From Photobacterium galatheae (GTDB lineage: Bacteria; Pseudomonadota; Gammaproteobacteria; Enterobacterales; Vibrionaceae), in NCBI RefSeq assembly GCF_000695255.1, contig NZ_JMIB01000004.1, positions 186,001 to 250,000 on the forward strand: a stretch of DNA of 64,000 bases, in the 5' to 3' direction. Below the pieces are notes generated by a model. It had not been told where the DNA came from, did not search any database, and worked only from the letters and a program-made list of their open reading frames with translations. Shown piece by piece: positions 44,910 through 54,612 of this stretch. Positions within the stretch are counted from its first letter, which is position 1; each line of letters begins with the position of its first letter. A program made the translations under genes and the position numbers.

Positions 44910-47546
44910 TTAGTCGGATGTTTTTGTCTTTTCATTTTTTCTTTGTTGACGTCGATACAACGTATAAACGGAGAGAAGTACAGCTAAAATTAACGAAAGA
45001 TATATACTTATCTTTTTGGCTTTTTCAATCAATGTGCTTCGTTTGAAATCGGTAATGGCTTGAGCTGAACGAGGGTGATTTTCAGTGATACGATCCAATG
45101 AATATCTGTTGTAGTCACTTTGGAGTTTTTCATAGTCCGCACCAGACTTTAACAATAAAGTGACCATTTTATCGTTGTTATTTGTAATGGCATACATCAA
45201 AGGGGAACCTTTTTCAGATTCGGCATTGACATCGGCTCCGGAATTAATTAATAACTCCGTCATTTCAATGTCATTGTTATCAATTGCTTTGTTCAACATG
45301 TAATCATTAAAAACATAGCTATTTGGATCTAGCCCAGATTTTAATAATGCTTCAAGGAGCTGGCGGTCATTTTTTCTAAAAATATCTCTTTTGGTAGAGC
45401 TAATGATTCGCTCTAAAGTTTCAGGGTCTATTTTGCTCTGCATAATCTGTTGAATGGATTCTGGATTGTATTTCAGCATTAATTTAAAATCTAGCTGGTA
45501 TCCCAATCCTGAAAAAACCTTTGGTGTTTCCTTTACCAATAAATCTAGCATTGTTGTAGAGTTTGGATGTTCTTTAGTCAGGTTCATTCCAAAATTAACT
45601 AAGGTTGCTGCAATATTAGATGAGTTCACATCGATGTCATTGTTGATTAAAGCAAGTGCCATCGCATTTTTATGATTTAAATCATATTGTTCTATATCAA
45701 TGTTGAAATTACCAGCCAACAGATATTCCATGATTCTTACATTATGTGTTTGAGCGGCGATTAAAAAAGGCGTCTGACCAGAAGCATTTTTTGTATGGAG
45801 TTTGTCACCAAGACCATTTTCAACGAGGTGATTAAATCTACTTTCATTTGAATACTTAGCAGCCCAGTGAAGCAGAGTATTTCCTGCGTCGTCTGTTGCA
45901 TGAATGTTTGCCCCCTCTTTAACTAGCTTGTCGAACATCTCTGTGGAAATTGCATGAATGATTCGCATGAGCGGTGTTTCACCGTTCTCAATTGTATATT
46001 CGATTTTCGCACCATGTGCGATGAGTTTATCGACTGTTTCAACGGAATCACTGATTGCGGCATTCATCAGGGGGGAATAATAATGACCGTATGTATTTAC
46101 TTCTGCACCGAGTTTAACGAATGCGTCGATAGAATCATACTCACCATGCCGAGCGAGAAGCATCAGGGGTGAGGGGATATCTGTTGGATTGAGTTTTGCA
46201 CCATGTTCCAATAAAACTTTTCTGTTCTCAGGGGTTGCTAAGCTGAGTGGTGTGTGATCATAGTAACCATTGATTTTTCGGAATACATTCGGGTTAGCGC
46301 CTTCTTTGAGTAAGAATTTTGTGATTTTCGTATCTTCAAGCATGACTGAGTCCATCAGCGCATTTGGGAAGTTTGGGATATCACTGATTTTTGCACCACT
46401 TTCGATTAGCTTTTTTACGATTGAGAAGTTGTTTTTCTGGATTGCCAGGCTTAAAGGTGTTTCTCTTGAAAGAGGAAACTCAATGGGTTTGTTTAGTTCT
46501 ATTTTTGGGCTTGATTGAATAACTTGATTTACAATTTTTAAGTTATTGGTTTTAACTGCCTCGAAAATTAATTCTGGATCAAGTACGTTCTTTTCTGTAA
46601 GAAGATTATCGATAGGTATACCATTTTTAATGGCTATTCTTGGGATAGATGCATCATAAATATCTTTTGCATTCAAATCAGCACCTAGAGAAACGAGTTT
46701 ATTGATGAGTGGGCTTTTTTTCTTGATTGCTGTGATTAATGGCGTTGAAGCTGCACGATTATCTTCATTTGTTCTTGTACCATTGACATTTACACCTGCC
46801 TCCAATAAGTCATTTATGATAGGACTGTTTTTTTCAATCGCTAACTCTAGAATACTTTGTGCATCATAGCTATCGTTAATATTTGCACCAAATTTTATCA
46901 AGATTTTAGATAAATTTATTTTTTCTTTATTTATTGAATAATAAAGGATAGGTTGACCATAAAAAGTTATCGATGGATCCGCACCTTTTTTCAGTAAAAG
47001 TCTTGCATAGTCTGTTCTGTTAGCATCGATTGCTGCAACAAGAGGAGCGTAAGTATATCTCCCATAACTGGCTTCCTGTCGGTTGACATTGGCTCCGTGA
47101 GCAATAAAGTATTTAACAAGCTTGTCGTCTTTATGTTCAATTGCGTAAGAAAGTGGTGTAAAAAACTTAAACTCTCGATGATGATCTGGATCCTCACCAA
47201 TTGAGAATGGTAAGTTAACATTTGCACCTAATTCAATGAGTGTTTTAACTGAATCAAAATTGTCAAAATATAAAGCAACAGATAATGGTGTTTGATTTGA
47301 AAAAATGTTGTCGCTGAAAATATAATGATTAATGTCAGCGCCATTTTCAACTAAGTATCGAATGGACTCTACAGAGTCCATCTTCACTGCGTATTTGAGT
47401 AACTGATTCACTTGTTTGGTTGGTGTTTCCTTGTTTATATATTTACCAAGTTCACTGATGTTGTTTGATTGAATTGCATCGTAAGGTGAGGCAAATGAAG
47501 TTGGTGTTATTAATATTGCCAGTAGTGGAAAAATTGCTTTTTTCAT
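44910..47546 (-). CDS. ankyrin-repeat protein, exported and membrane-anchored
   Basis: 878 aa. Signal peptide (KKAIFPLLAILITPTSFASP), then about 20 ankyrin-type repeats (TPLSVALYFDNFDSVKTLIE, ...TPLLAIKKKSPLINKLVSLG-type units), and a single transmembrane helix near the end (ISIYLSLILAVLLSVYTLY) with a basic cytoplasmic tail. The ankyrin region would lie in the periplasm. It is upstream of the SUKH array in the same direction, 95 bp before copy 4. Ankyrin proteins can be immunity or effector partners; no enzymatic domain is seen. Confidence 0.75.
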   Translation of the reverse strand: MKKAIFPLLAILITPTSFASPYDAIQSNNISELGKYINKETPTKQVNQLLKYAVKMDSVESIRYLVENGADINHYIFSDNIFSNQTPLSVALYFDNFDSVKTLIELGANVNLPFSIGEDPDHHREFKFFTPLSYAIEHKDDKLVKYFIAHGANVNRQEASYGRYTYAPLVAAIDANRTDYARLLLKKGADPSITFYGQPILYYSINKEKINLSKILIKFGANINDSYDAQSILELAIEKNSPIINDLLEAGVNVNGTRTNEDNRAASTPLITAIKKKSPLINKLVSLGADLNAKDIYDASIPRIAIKNGIPIDNLLTEKNVLDPELIFEAVKTNNLKIVNQVIQSSPKIELNKPIEFPLSRETPLSLAIQKNNFSIVKKLIESGAKISDIPNFPNALMDSVMLEDTKITKFLLKEGANPNVFRKINGYYDHTPLSLATPENRKVLLEHGAKLNPTDIPSPLMLLARHGEYDSIDAFVKLGAEVNTYGHYYSPLMNAAISDSVETVDKLIAHGAKIEYTIENGETPLMRIIHAISTEMFDKLVKEGANIHATDDAGNTLLHWAAKYSNESRFNHLVENGLGDKLHTKNASGQTPFLIAAQTHNVRIMEYLLAGNFNIDIEQYDLNHKNAMALALINNDIDVNSSNIAATLVNFGMNLTKEHPNSTTMLDLLVKETPKVFSGLGYQLDFKLMLKYNPESIQQIMQSKIDPETLERIISSTKRDIFRKNDRQLLEALLKSGLDPNSYVFNDYMLNKAIDNNDIEMTELLINSGADVNAESEKGSPLMYAITNNNDKMVTLLLKSGADYEKLQSDYNRYSLDRITENHPRSAQAITDFKRSTLIEKAKKISIYLSLILAVLLSVYTLYRRQQRKNEKTKTSD

Positions 47547-48288
47547 CTTTTACTCGTTATTATTCGATTCAATATTCAGGATAAGTCACTGAATAAACTG
47601 TTTTTTATTTAGGCGACAACAAACTGAGATTGATTAATTCTTAGCTTTCTTGATTCTTGTCATGGTTAACTTTTTTGATTCCCATGAAATTTCATGAGGG
47701 ATGTATTGGGTTATTCGTATCAGCATCTGTTTCCTGTTCTTGCTCCGATTCTATCTCGATCTTGCTGTTCACAGTGATGTGCAAAGTTGAGCCTTGCCAT
47801 TCAGTCACAAGTAATTTGATATTCATGACCGAATTTTACCTCAGAACCTCCCTTGCTTTCTGAGCGTATTGATAGGCAAAGTGATGTTTTTGCTAGTGAA
47901 TTCGAAACCAGAAGTCATTAGAAAAACGGTGCCTGTCTGAATTTAGGGAGTGTTGAAACAACTGTGTCAGAACAGTGTGACCGACACTTGGGTTGTTGTT
48001 GCGTCCTTCATGACAAGCGTGCATTCCCCTGTGTCTTTCTCGTTTGAGTCGTTGGCCACAAGTGCAAACAACCTTGAATCTGCCTTGAAGAACCCGTTTG
48101 GCGTACCTAATCTAACCGATAGTGATTGATGACGTCGTTGCAACCGATCGCAGCGTCCAATTCCATCAACAAGCTTCCTTGTTCCTTGTTCCTTGTTCTT
48201 AGTTTCTTGGCTTCTTGGCTTCTTGTGTATGGAATAGGGGCGACTGTCCTGAAGCGGTCAAATTGGGTCAAACCCAGGGAGATGCCGG
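47547..48288. other. intergenic region with a coding remnant and short tandem repeats
   Basis: On the minus strand, about 47975-48160, a frame reads LGTPNGFFKADSRLFALVAN and ends TTTQVSVTLF-stop, the C-terminus of a lost protein of unknown family. At 48177-48225 there are short tandem repeats (CCTTGTT three times, TTCTTGGC twice plus a partial). No complete gene. Confidence 0.4.
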
Positions 48289-49644
48289 GTGAAGATTACT
48301 TTTCTTGGTGGCACAGAAACGGTGACTGGCTCCAAGTTTTTGCTGGAGACCGATCAGACGCGCGTGCTGGTCGATTGTGGTCTGTTTCAGGGATATAAAT
48401 GGCTGCGGGAGCGCAACTGGCAAACATTGCCAATGGACATCGACACGCTCGACGCTGTTTTGCTTACCCATGCCCATCTCGATCATTCCGGGTATCTCCC
48501 GGTGCTGTATAAACACGGTTTCCGCGGGCCGGTTTATACCCATCACGCGACCAAAGATTTATGTCAGATTCTGCTGGCCGACAGCGGCCATATCCACGAA
48601 GAAGATGCCAAGTATTACAGCAAGCATAAACTGGGAAAGCATGAACATCCGGAGCCGCTATACGACCGGCAAACCGCTGAAGACTGTATGGTGCTGTTTC
48701 AATCGGTGGATTTTGATACGTCGATCGAAATCGGAGAGATCTGTTTTTATCTGCAACCGGCGGGGCATATTCTCGGTGCCGCCAGTGTGATTGTGGAAGC
48801 GGAAGGAAAGCGGATTGGTTTTTCCGGGGATGTCGGTCGTTTCCATGATGTACTGATGAAACCGCCCCGGCCTTTGCCTGCGCTTGATCTCCTGTTGATG
48901 GAATCGACTTACGGAAATCGTCTTCATGATACTCAGGATCCATTTGAACAACTCGCAGAAGTCGTGAATCAGATGGCGATGCATGGCGGCGTTTTGCTGA
49001 TTCCTGCTTTTGCGGTGGGACGAGCGCAGGCGTTGCAACATATGCTGGCGACATTGATGGAAACAGGGAGGATCCCCAGAATCCCGATTTATCTCGACAG
49101 CCCCATGGCAATTCAAGTGTCGGATATTTTTTGCCAGTATCGTGACCAGCACCGACTGAATGCAGATCAATGTCAGCGCATGTGCAATGACATCACCTAT
49201 ATCCGGACTGTGGATGAATCGAAAGCGATAGAAAAACAAGCTTTCCCACATATCATCATTGCCGGCAGCGGCATGGCAACCGGGGGACGGATTCTGCATC
49301 ACTTTAAGCGCCTGCTCGGTAGTCCTAAAACCACGGTCTTGTTTACCGGCTATCAGGTGGGCGGCACTCGGGGCGATAAAATGCTCAACGGCGTCGAGAC
49401 GGTGAAAATTCATGGGGAATGGATACCCTTGCGGGCCTCGGTGAAAATGCTGTCCAGTTTGTCTGGTCATGCAGATTACCTTGAGCTGACCCAGTGGTTA
49501 CAGCAGTCGGCACTGGCGGATAAAACCCGTATTCAGCTGATTCATGGCGATCCTGAAGCCCTCGAAGGGTTGCGGGTGCACTTGCAGGAGCAGACTAAAT
49601 TTTCAGTAAACGTGGCGGGCTACTGGAGTATTTTGCGCTTGTAG
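48289..49644 (+). CDS. beta-CASP metallo-beta-lactamase-fold nuclease (RNA-specificity domain)
   Basis: 451 aa. The MBL motif HAHLDHSG gives the zinc ligands; further ligands are in HILGA and SGDVGR. The beta-CASP insert (LLLMESTYGNRLH, ...IPAFAVGRAQALQH) and the C-terminal GSGMATGGRILHH...SGHADYLEL are typical of the CPSF73/Ysh1-like RNA-processing family. The start is a GTG at 48289 after GGGAGATG. It is 35 bp upstream of the gene at 49680 and probably co-transcribed with it. Confidence 0.88.
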   Translation: MKITFLGGTETVTGSKFLLETDQTRVLVDCGLFQGYKWLRERNWQTLPMDIDTLDAVLLTHAHLDHSGYLPVLYKHGFRGPVYTHHATKDLCQILLADSGHIHEEDAKYYSKHKLGKHEHPEPLYDRQTAEDCMVLFQSVDFDTSIEIGEICFYLQPAGHILGAASVIVEAEGKRIGFSGDVGRFHDVLMKPPRPLPALDLLLMESTYGNRLHDTQDPFEQLAEVVNQMAMHGGVLLIPAFAVGRAQALQHMLATLMETGRIPRIPIYLDSPMAIQVSDIFCQYRDQHRLNADQCQRMCNDITYIRTVDESKAIEKQAFPHIIIAGSGMATGGRILHHFKRLLGSPKTTVLFTGYQVGGTRGDKMLNGVETVKIHGEWIPLRASVKMLSSLSGHADYLELTQWLQQSALADKTRIQLIHGDPEALEGLRVHLQEQTKFSVNVAGYWSILRL

Positions 49645-49679
49645 TCTCTTTGGTTGATTCAATTGATGAGGTAATGGCT

Positions 49680-50138
49680 ATGCAAGTCGAAACGCTGAAA
49701 GATGTGCTGCACTGGACCAAGGAATTTCATCATCACCTCAGTCATTGTTTGTCTCGTGGTGTGAACCGGCAAACAGACGAACGTGCCCGGATGCTTCTGA
49801 ATTATCTTGCCGATCATGAGCAACGTCTGAGCAAGGTTGTGAGTGAATTTGAAACATCTGGCGATGCGCATGTCCTGAACACATGGTGTTATGAGTATTT
49901 ACAAAAAAGCCCGATTGTCCGGCATCAGCACTGCGAGGTTCCCTTTGCCAAACTCGATGCGGCACAGATCATCGATGTGATTGTCGACCAGCATCAGCAG
50001 GTCATCGAGTTATATCGTTATCTTTCCGCACGGGCTGATATCCCTGCGGCCAAGGAATTGCTGGAGACGCTCGAGTCTCTGGAAGAGCATGAGATCATGC
50101 GTATGGTTCATTCCACCCATCGGTTTGAGGATTTATAG
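49680..50138 (+). CDS. hypothetical helical protein, hemerythrin-like candidate
   Basis: 152 aa, all-helical and rich in His/Glu (EFHHHLSHCLSRG, ...LADHEQRLSKVV, ...VDQHQQVIELYRYL, ...EEHEIMRMVHSTHRFED). The spacing of His and Glu recalls four-helix ferritin- or hemerythrin-like proteins, but the exact metal motif is not clear. The ATG at 49680 has the best GAGG spacing; an upstream ATG is at 49674. Function unknown. Confidence 0.5.
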   Translation: MQVETLKDVLHWTKEFHHHLSHCLSRGVNRQTDERARMLLNYLADHEQRLSKVVSEFETSGDAHVLNTWCYEYLQKSPIVRHQHCEVPFAKLDAAQIIDVIVDQHQQVIELYRYLSARADIPAAKELLETLESLEEHEIMRMVHSTHRFEDL

Positions 50139-50263
50139 TGAAGCCACGCCTGACGAGGGAATCGGGCATAGAGAGTCAGGCAGATCATCAGATAAACCAT
50201 GTGTTCCCCATTTATTTGACTGAGCGGGGAACACGAGGAAATTGACCGTGAAATCCGGACCAA

Positions 50264-51457
50264 TTATTTTTCGGCAGCCTTCAAAATCGCATAGGCGGCT
50301 TTGATTCGGTCGGCATTGGGATAACTTTTGTTGGCTAAAATCACGAGACCGGTTTTTTGAGCCGGGATATAAGCCACGTAAGCACCGAATCCGCCCGTTG
50401 ACCCCGTTTTATTCACCCAGATGTGCTCCGAAAGGGGCTTGGGAGAAGCGTTTGCCTTGATAGGCATCGGGTTAAGAATCATCTGGTTTGCATTGCCATC
50501 AAGCAGTGTGTCCAGCGTCACCGGATAAGCATACATCTCCCAGCCAAGCCCTTGCGTCAAAGCGCCAGACTGATAATAGCCGGTCTTTGTATTCGCCAGC
50601 GCTTGCTTCATTACAGGCTGTACAGAAGCTGTTCCAACATTTGCTTCGATATATCGCACCATATCTGCACTGGTTGATTTGATGCCATAAGCTTCGGTAT
50701 CTAAGACGCCGGGATTAACCCGGACAGCGTCACCAGCAGCGTTATAGCCGAATGCGTAGTTGCGCATCTTCGTTTCAGGCACGTTCACAAAGGTGTTAGA
50801 CATCCCGAGTTCCGGCAGAATACGATTTTCCATCAGCGACGGGTATTCAGATCCCATACTCCGGGCAGCGAGATAGCCAAAGAGGCCAATGCTTGGGTTT
50901 GAATATTGCCTGCGGGTGCCAGCCGGAAATACAGGTTGCCAGTGGCGGTAATAGTCCAGCATCGTTGCGTGGTCCGTGACGTTTTCAGGAAACTGAAGCG
51001 GCAATCCTCCTGCGGTGTAAGTCGCTAATCGAATGAGTTGTGTGTTTCCAATCGTGCTTCCTTTCAGCTCTGGCAGATACTTCGATACTTGATCGTCGAA
51101 CGACAGCTTTCCTTGTTGTTGTGCGTAGCTGGCCAGTGTTGCAGCTAAGGTTTTGCTGACTGAACCCAGTTCAAAAAGGGTGTTTTCCGTCACGGGCTGA
51201 TGCCGTTGGATATCTGCCAGACCATAGTTGTAATAATGTGCTTTGCCGTTGATGGTGATGCCAAAGGCCATACCCGGAATGTTGTATGTTTCCATTAACT
51301 GCTTTGCCTGCTGATCTACGGCTAGTTTGAGTGTTGCGTCATTTTTTGTCGTTTGGCTATGAACTGGCGCAGCGGCAGATGCCAGGGGAGCTGCGACTGA
51401 TGCTAGGTAAAGCACAGAAATAATGAGTTTTTTTGAATGACAAACAAGATTTTTCAT
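50264..51457 (-). CDS. ampC: class C beta-lactamase (AmpC)
   Basis: 397 aa with signal peptide. Serine beta-lactamase motifs: S99-V-S-K102 (ELGSVSK), Tyr in the YSN motif (RRQYSNPSIG), and K-T-G (WVNKTGSTGGFG). It hydrolyses cephalosporins in the periplasm. It is divergent from a LysR regulator of the AmpR type, the standard inducible ampR-ampC arrangement. Four tandem 12-bp repeats lie in the shared intergenic region. Confidence 0.9.
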   Translation of the reverse strand: MKNLVCHSKKLIISVLYLASVAAPLASAAAPVHSQTTKNDATLKLAVDQQAKQLMETYNIPGMAFGITINGKAHYYNYGLADIQRHQPVTENTLFELGSVSKTLAATLASYAQQQGKLSFDDQVSKYLPELKGSTIGNTQLIRLATYTAGGLPLQFPENVTDHATMLDYYRHWQPVFPAGTRRQYSNPSIGLFGYLAARSMGSEYPSLMENRILPELGMSNTFVNVPETKMRNYAFGYNAAGDAVRVNPGVLDTEAYGIKSTSADMVRYIEANVGTASVQPVMKQALANTKTGYYQSGALTQGLGWEMYAYPVTLDTLLDGNANQMILNPMPIKANASPKPLSEHIWVNKTGSTGGFGAYVAYIPAQKTGLVILANKSYPNADRIKAAYAILKAAEK

Positions 51458-51495
51458 CGTGACTTCTCAATGTATGTAAAGCGAATTTTGCTATT

Positions 51496-51543
51496 GGAAT
51501 CCATTTGGGAATCCATTTGGGAATCCATTTGGGAATCCATTTG
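51496..51543. repeat. four tandem 12-bp repeats upstream of ampC
   Basis: The unit GGAATCCATTTG occurs four times without interruption. It lies 39 bp upstream of the ampC start, between ampC and ampR. A variable-number repeat here could alter promoter spacing, which is a speculation. Confidence 0.85.
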
Positions 51544-51676
51544 TAACCTAGGGAGATAGTGCGGATATTAAAGCGAGTCATTTTGAGGCACAATGTGCGA
51601 AATCTAAGATGAGTCATAAGAAAATCTAGGGTCACGGGCCTGAGATATTCGCTCTGAGAAGCATAAGGTTAGAGGG

Positions 51677-52570
51677 ATGAATATTACCCATTTGCCGTTG
51701 AATGCCATTCGTGCGTTCCTCGTGTCGGCGAAACATTTGAACTTTACCAGAGCCGCAGTGGAGCTGTGTGTCACTCAGGCGGCCGTGAGTCAGCAGGTGA
51801 AGATGCTGGAAGCACAGCTGGGGGTGTCCTTATTTATTCGCCAGTCCCGGGGCTTAAATTTAACGGAAGAAGGCATGATGCTGCTGCCCGTCGTGAAAGG
51901 GGCGTTTGATCATCTGTCTGATGCGCTGGAAATGCTCGCGCAGGGCATTCACCGCGAGGTGGTGTCGGTTGGTGTGGTCGGCACGTTCGCGGTGAACTGG
52001 TTGCTGCCTCGCCTTGCTGACTTTCAGGCACGGTTTCCCTTGATTGACTTACGAATTTCGACGAACAACAACACCGCCGATCCGGTGGCTGAAGGTCTGG
52101 ACTATCTGATTCGTTTCGGAAAAGGCAGCTGGCATGCAACCGAGGCGACGAAGCTTTTACCCGCACCGTTTACTGTTCTGTGTCAGCCATTGATAGCGCA
52201 GGCCATGTCTTCACCGCGAGATGTGCTGAATTACACCTTATTGCGATCCTACAACCCCGATGAGTGGCAGCTATGGATGGAAGAAGCAAAAGTCACGGTG
52301 CCGAAAGCAAAACTGAGTGCCATCGTCTTTGATTCATCCATCAGCATGATAGATGCGGCGATTCAGGGCTATGGCGTAGCGCTGGCACCGCCTGCGATGT
52401 TTGAAAGGCAGCTCGCGGAAGAGAAGCTGGTGCAGCCTTTTGAGATTTATCTGCACAAGGGGAGCTACTGGCTGACCAAACTTCATGGCCAGCAGGAAAC
52501 GCAGGCACAGCTGCAATTCAAAGCATGGTTGCTGGCGCAGGTTGGGGAAGGGCAGAGCACATCAGAATGA
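51677..52570 (+). CDS. ampR: LysR-family regulator AmpR
   Basis: 297 aa. HTH region LPLNAIRAFLVSAKHLNFTRAAVELCVTQAAVSQQVKMLE and early LFIRQSRGLNLTEEG match AmpR proteins. AmpR binds muropeptides and induces ampC in the presence of beta-lactams. Divergent from ampC with a 219-bp shared region. Confidence 0.85.
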   Translation: MNITHLPLNAIRAFLVSAKHLNFTRAAVELCVTQAAVSQQVKMLEAQLGVSLFIRQSRGLNLTEEGMMLLPVVKGAFDHLSDALEMLAQGIHREVVSVGVVGTFAVNWLLPRLADFQARFPLIDLRISTNNNTADPVAEGLDYLIRFGKGSWHATEATKLLPAPFTVLCQPLIAQAMSSPRDVLNYTLLRSYNPDEWQLWMEEAKVTVPKAKLSAIVFDSSISMIDAAIQGYGVALAPPAMFERQLAEEKLVQPFEIYLHKGSYWLTKLHGQQETQAQLQFKAWLLAQVGEGQSTSE

Positions 52571-52638
52571 CGTGTGCTTTTTGACGCCACTGACTTCCAT
52601 TCACTCGCCAATTGAGGTGGTTTTTTACCTGGTGGTCT

Positions 52639-53634
52639 TTATTTGGATGATGGCGATTCATCTTCGCCATAATACCCACGCATCATTCCAATCACATTGC
52701 TCATGGCTTGCCGTAGTGCTTCGGGCTGGATGACCTGCACTTCCGGGCCGAATCTGAGCATTTCAAACAGTGCCTGTTCTGTATTCCCCGACGGTAAAGT
52801 CACGGTTGTCCAGCCTGTATCATCGGTTTCCGCTATGTGAGTCTGCTGCCGGACATAAGGCGGGCTCAGGCCGGGTAACATCCTGAGTCCTTTCGCGGTC
52901 AGTTTGATGATTGCGGTATTGGGATAGAGTTCGGCTTCCATCTGCCGGGTGCTTTCCTGCCAGTAAGCGGGCAGGTCAAAAGGTACCTGCAACTCAAAAT
53001 TTTGATTCAGTATTTTTAGCTCCCGGATGCGGCCGACCCGGTAGGTTCTGGCCTGATCCAGTGTTCGGTCCTGCGGCTGAGCCACCAGATACCAGGCACC
53101 CGCCTTCAGAACCATTCCCAGCGGGTTGACGACCCGATGGCTGTTACCTCGCCAGCTTTGATAATCGAACTCAATCTGGTTTTTTTGCCACGCAGCGGTG
53201 AACAGTTCCGGCAAATGGTTCACGGTTTCACCTTCTGTAAACCAGCCCGGGGAATCCAGTAAAAAACAGGACTGGAAACGCTCGGCGTGGCTGCGCAGTT
53301 CCGCCGGAATCGCGGCCATCAGTTTCAGTCTGGCTTCCGACATGGCAGGTGCGAGCCCCAGTTCTTTTGCCGGGCCGGTTAAGCCCAGCATCAACAGCGT
53401 TTCGACTTCCTGTTTCGAGAAACCGTTGAGCTGGGTTCTGTAGCCGTCCAGTAAGCGGTAGCCCCCGTTGACACCCTGCTCACTGTAAACCGGGATTCCT
53501 AAAGCACTCAGGCTGTCGATGTCCCGGTAAATACTCCGGACGGACACCTGACATGTCCGGGCTAATTCAGCGGCACTGACCAGCTCGCGGGATTGCAATG
53601 TCATCAGAATGGTGAGGAGTCGGCTGGCACGCAT
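52639..53634 (-). CDS. WYL-domain transcriptional regulator (YafY-like)
   Basis: 331 aa. N-terminal HTH_11 (LLTILMTLQSRELVSAAELARTCQVSVRSIYRDIDSLSALG) and a WYL-type ligand-sensing domain (WYLVAQPQDRTLDQARTYRVGRIRELKIL), with a C-terminal WCX-like segment. Divergent from the glutathione S-transferase gene, likely its target. Confidence 0.85.
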   Translation of the reverse strand: MRASRLLTILMTLQSRELVSAAELARTCQVSVRSIYRDIDSLSALGIPVYSEQGVNGGYRLLDGYRTQLNGFSKQEVETLLMLGLTGPAKELGLAPAMSEARLKLMAAIPAELRSHAERFQSCFLLDSPGWFTEGETVNHLPELFTAAWQKNQIEFDYQSWRGNSHRVVNPLGMVLKAGAWYLVAQPQDRTLDQARTYRVGRIRELKILNQNFELQVPFDLPAYWQESTRQMEAELYPNTAIIKLTAKGLRMLPGLSPPYVRQQTHIAETDDTGWTTVTLPSGNTEQALFEMLRFGPEVQVIQPEALRQAMSNVIGMMRGYYGEDESPSSK

Positions 53635-53752
53635 GGCATTTGCTCAAACAAGAAAGGAATACAGGTAAGGATAAATTAAATTTGAAACCTGACAAAATCT
53701 GACAGGTTTCTTCAATAGAGTGGTCACATTGGTCACCACTAGAGGAAAAAAC

Positions 53753-54418
53753 ATGTCAGATTTACTTGCTCAACAGGAACTTGTTCTGTTTCATTCGCCG
53801 CAATCACGCTCATCCAGCGTGTTGATTTTACTGAAAGAACTGGGCGTGCCCTTCCATCTTCATGCGGTGAATATACTGGCCGGAGAAAACAGACAAGCGG
53901 AATATCTGGCGGTGAATCCGCTTGGGAAAGTGCCTGCAGTGCTTCATGGCGAAGCGTTGATCACAGAACAGGTTGCGATTTATTTATACCTGACCGATTT
54001 ATACGCCGCAGGTGAGCTTGCCCCTGCACTGGATGATCCGCTGCGTGGCCCGTATTTACGCTGGATGCTGTATTACGCGGCTTGTTATGAACCCGCCGTC
54101 TGCGACCGGGCCATGGGTTGGGTGCCGCAGAATCGTACCGTCAGCCCTTACACCGATTACGACACGGTCAATCAGACCCTGACAGAGCAGTTAAGCAAGG
54201 GGCCATATTTGCTGGGAGAACGTTTTACGGCCGCTGATCTGTTATGGGCAAACTCGCTTGATTACTGCATGGCTTTTGGTTTAGTGGACCCGGACCCAGT
54301 ATTGACTGCCTATGTGCAGCGGGTGGTGCAGCGTCCGAGTTTTGCAGAGGTGAAAGCAGAGGATGTAAAGCTGGTGGCACTTCATGAAGCGGCAAATCAG
54401 GCTGGACAGATTACCTGA
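53753..54418 (+). CDS. glutathione S-transferase family protein
   Basis: 221 aa. N-terminal thioredoxin-fold domain with SPQSRSSSVLILLKELG and the cis-Pro GKVPAVLHGEALITEQVAI, and a helical C-terminal domain ending in ERFTAADLLWANSLDY. The ATG at 53753 follows AGAGGAAAAAA; the longer frame to 53720 is not needed. Probably conjugates electrophiles to glutathione. Controlled, by position, by the WYL regulator. Confidence 0.87.
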   Translation: MSDLLAQQELVLFHSPQSRSSSVLILLKELGVPFHLHAVNILAGENRQAEYLAVNPLGKVPAVLHGEALITEQVAIYLYLTDLYAAGELAPALDDPLRGPYLRWMLYYAACYEPAVCDRAMGWVPQNRTVSPYTDYDTVNQTLTEQLSKGPYLLGERFTAADLLWANSLDYCMAFGLVDPDPVLTAYVQRVVQRPSFAEVKAEDVKLVALHEAANQAGQIT

Positions 54419-54612
54419 GCAGGGTGATTGCGCCATTTTAATGTCTGAGACACATTCGTCTTCAAGACACTCAGGTCTCAAAGTCGCTCAGCCCTCAAAG
54501 GTATTCTGCTTCTGAGGTACTCTCGTCTCAGTGAAGGAATAGCGATGGAATCAAGCTGGCAGGGTGAAGATATACTCTGCCAGCTTGTTGAAATGAGAGC
54601 TCTCGTGTCGAT

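Noticed and set aside
48289..49644. Metallo-beta-lactamase as an antibiotic-resistance gene
   Set aside because: The beta-CASP insert and C-terminal motifs identify an RNA/DNA-processing hydrolase, not a drug-degrading enzyme.
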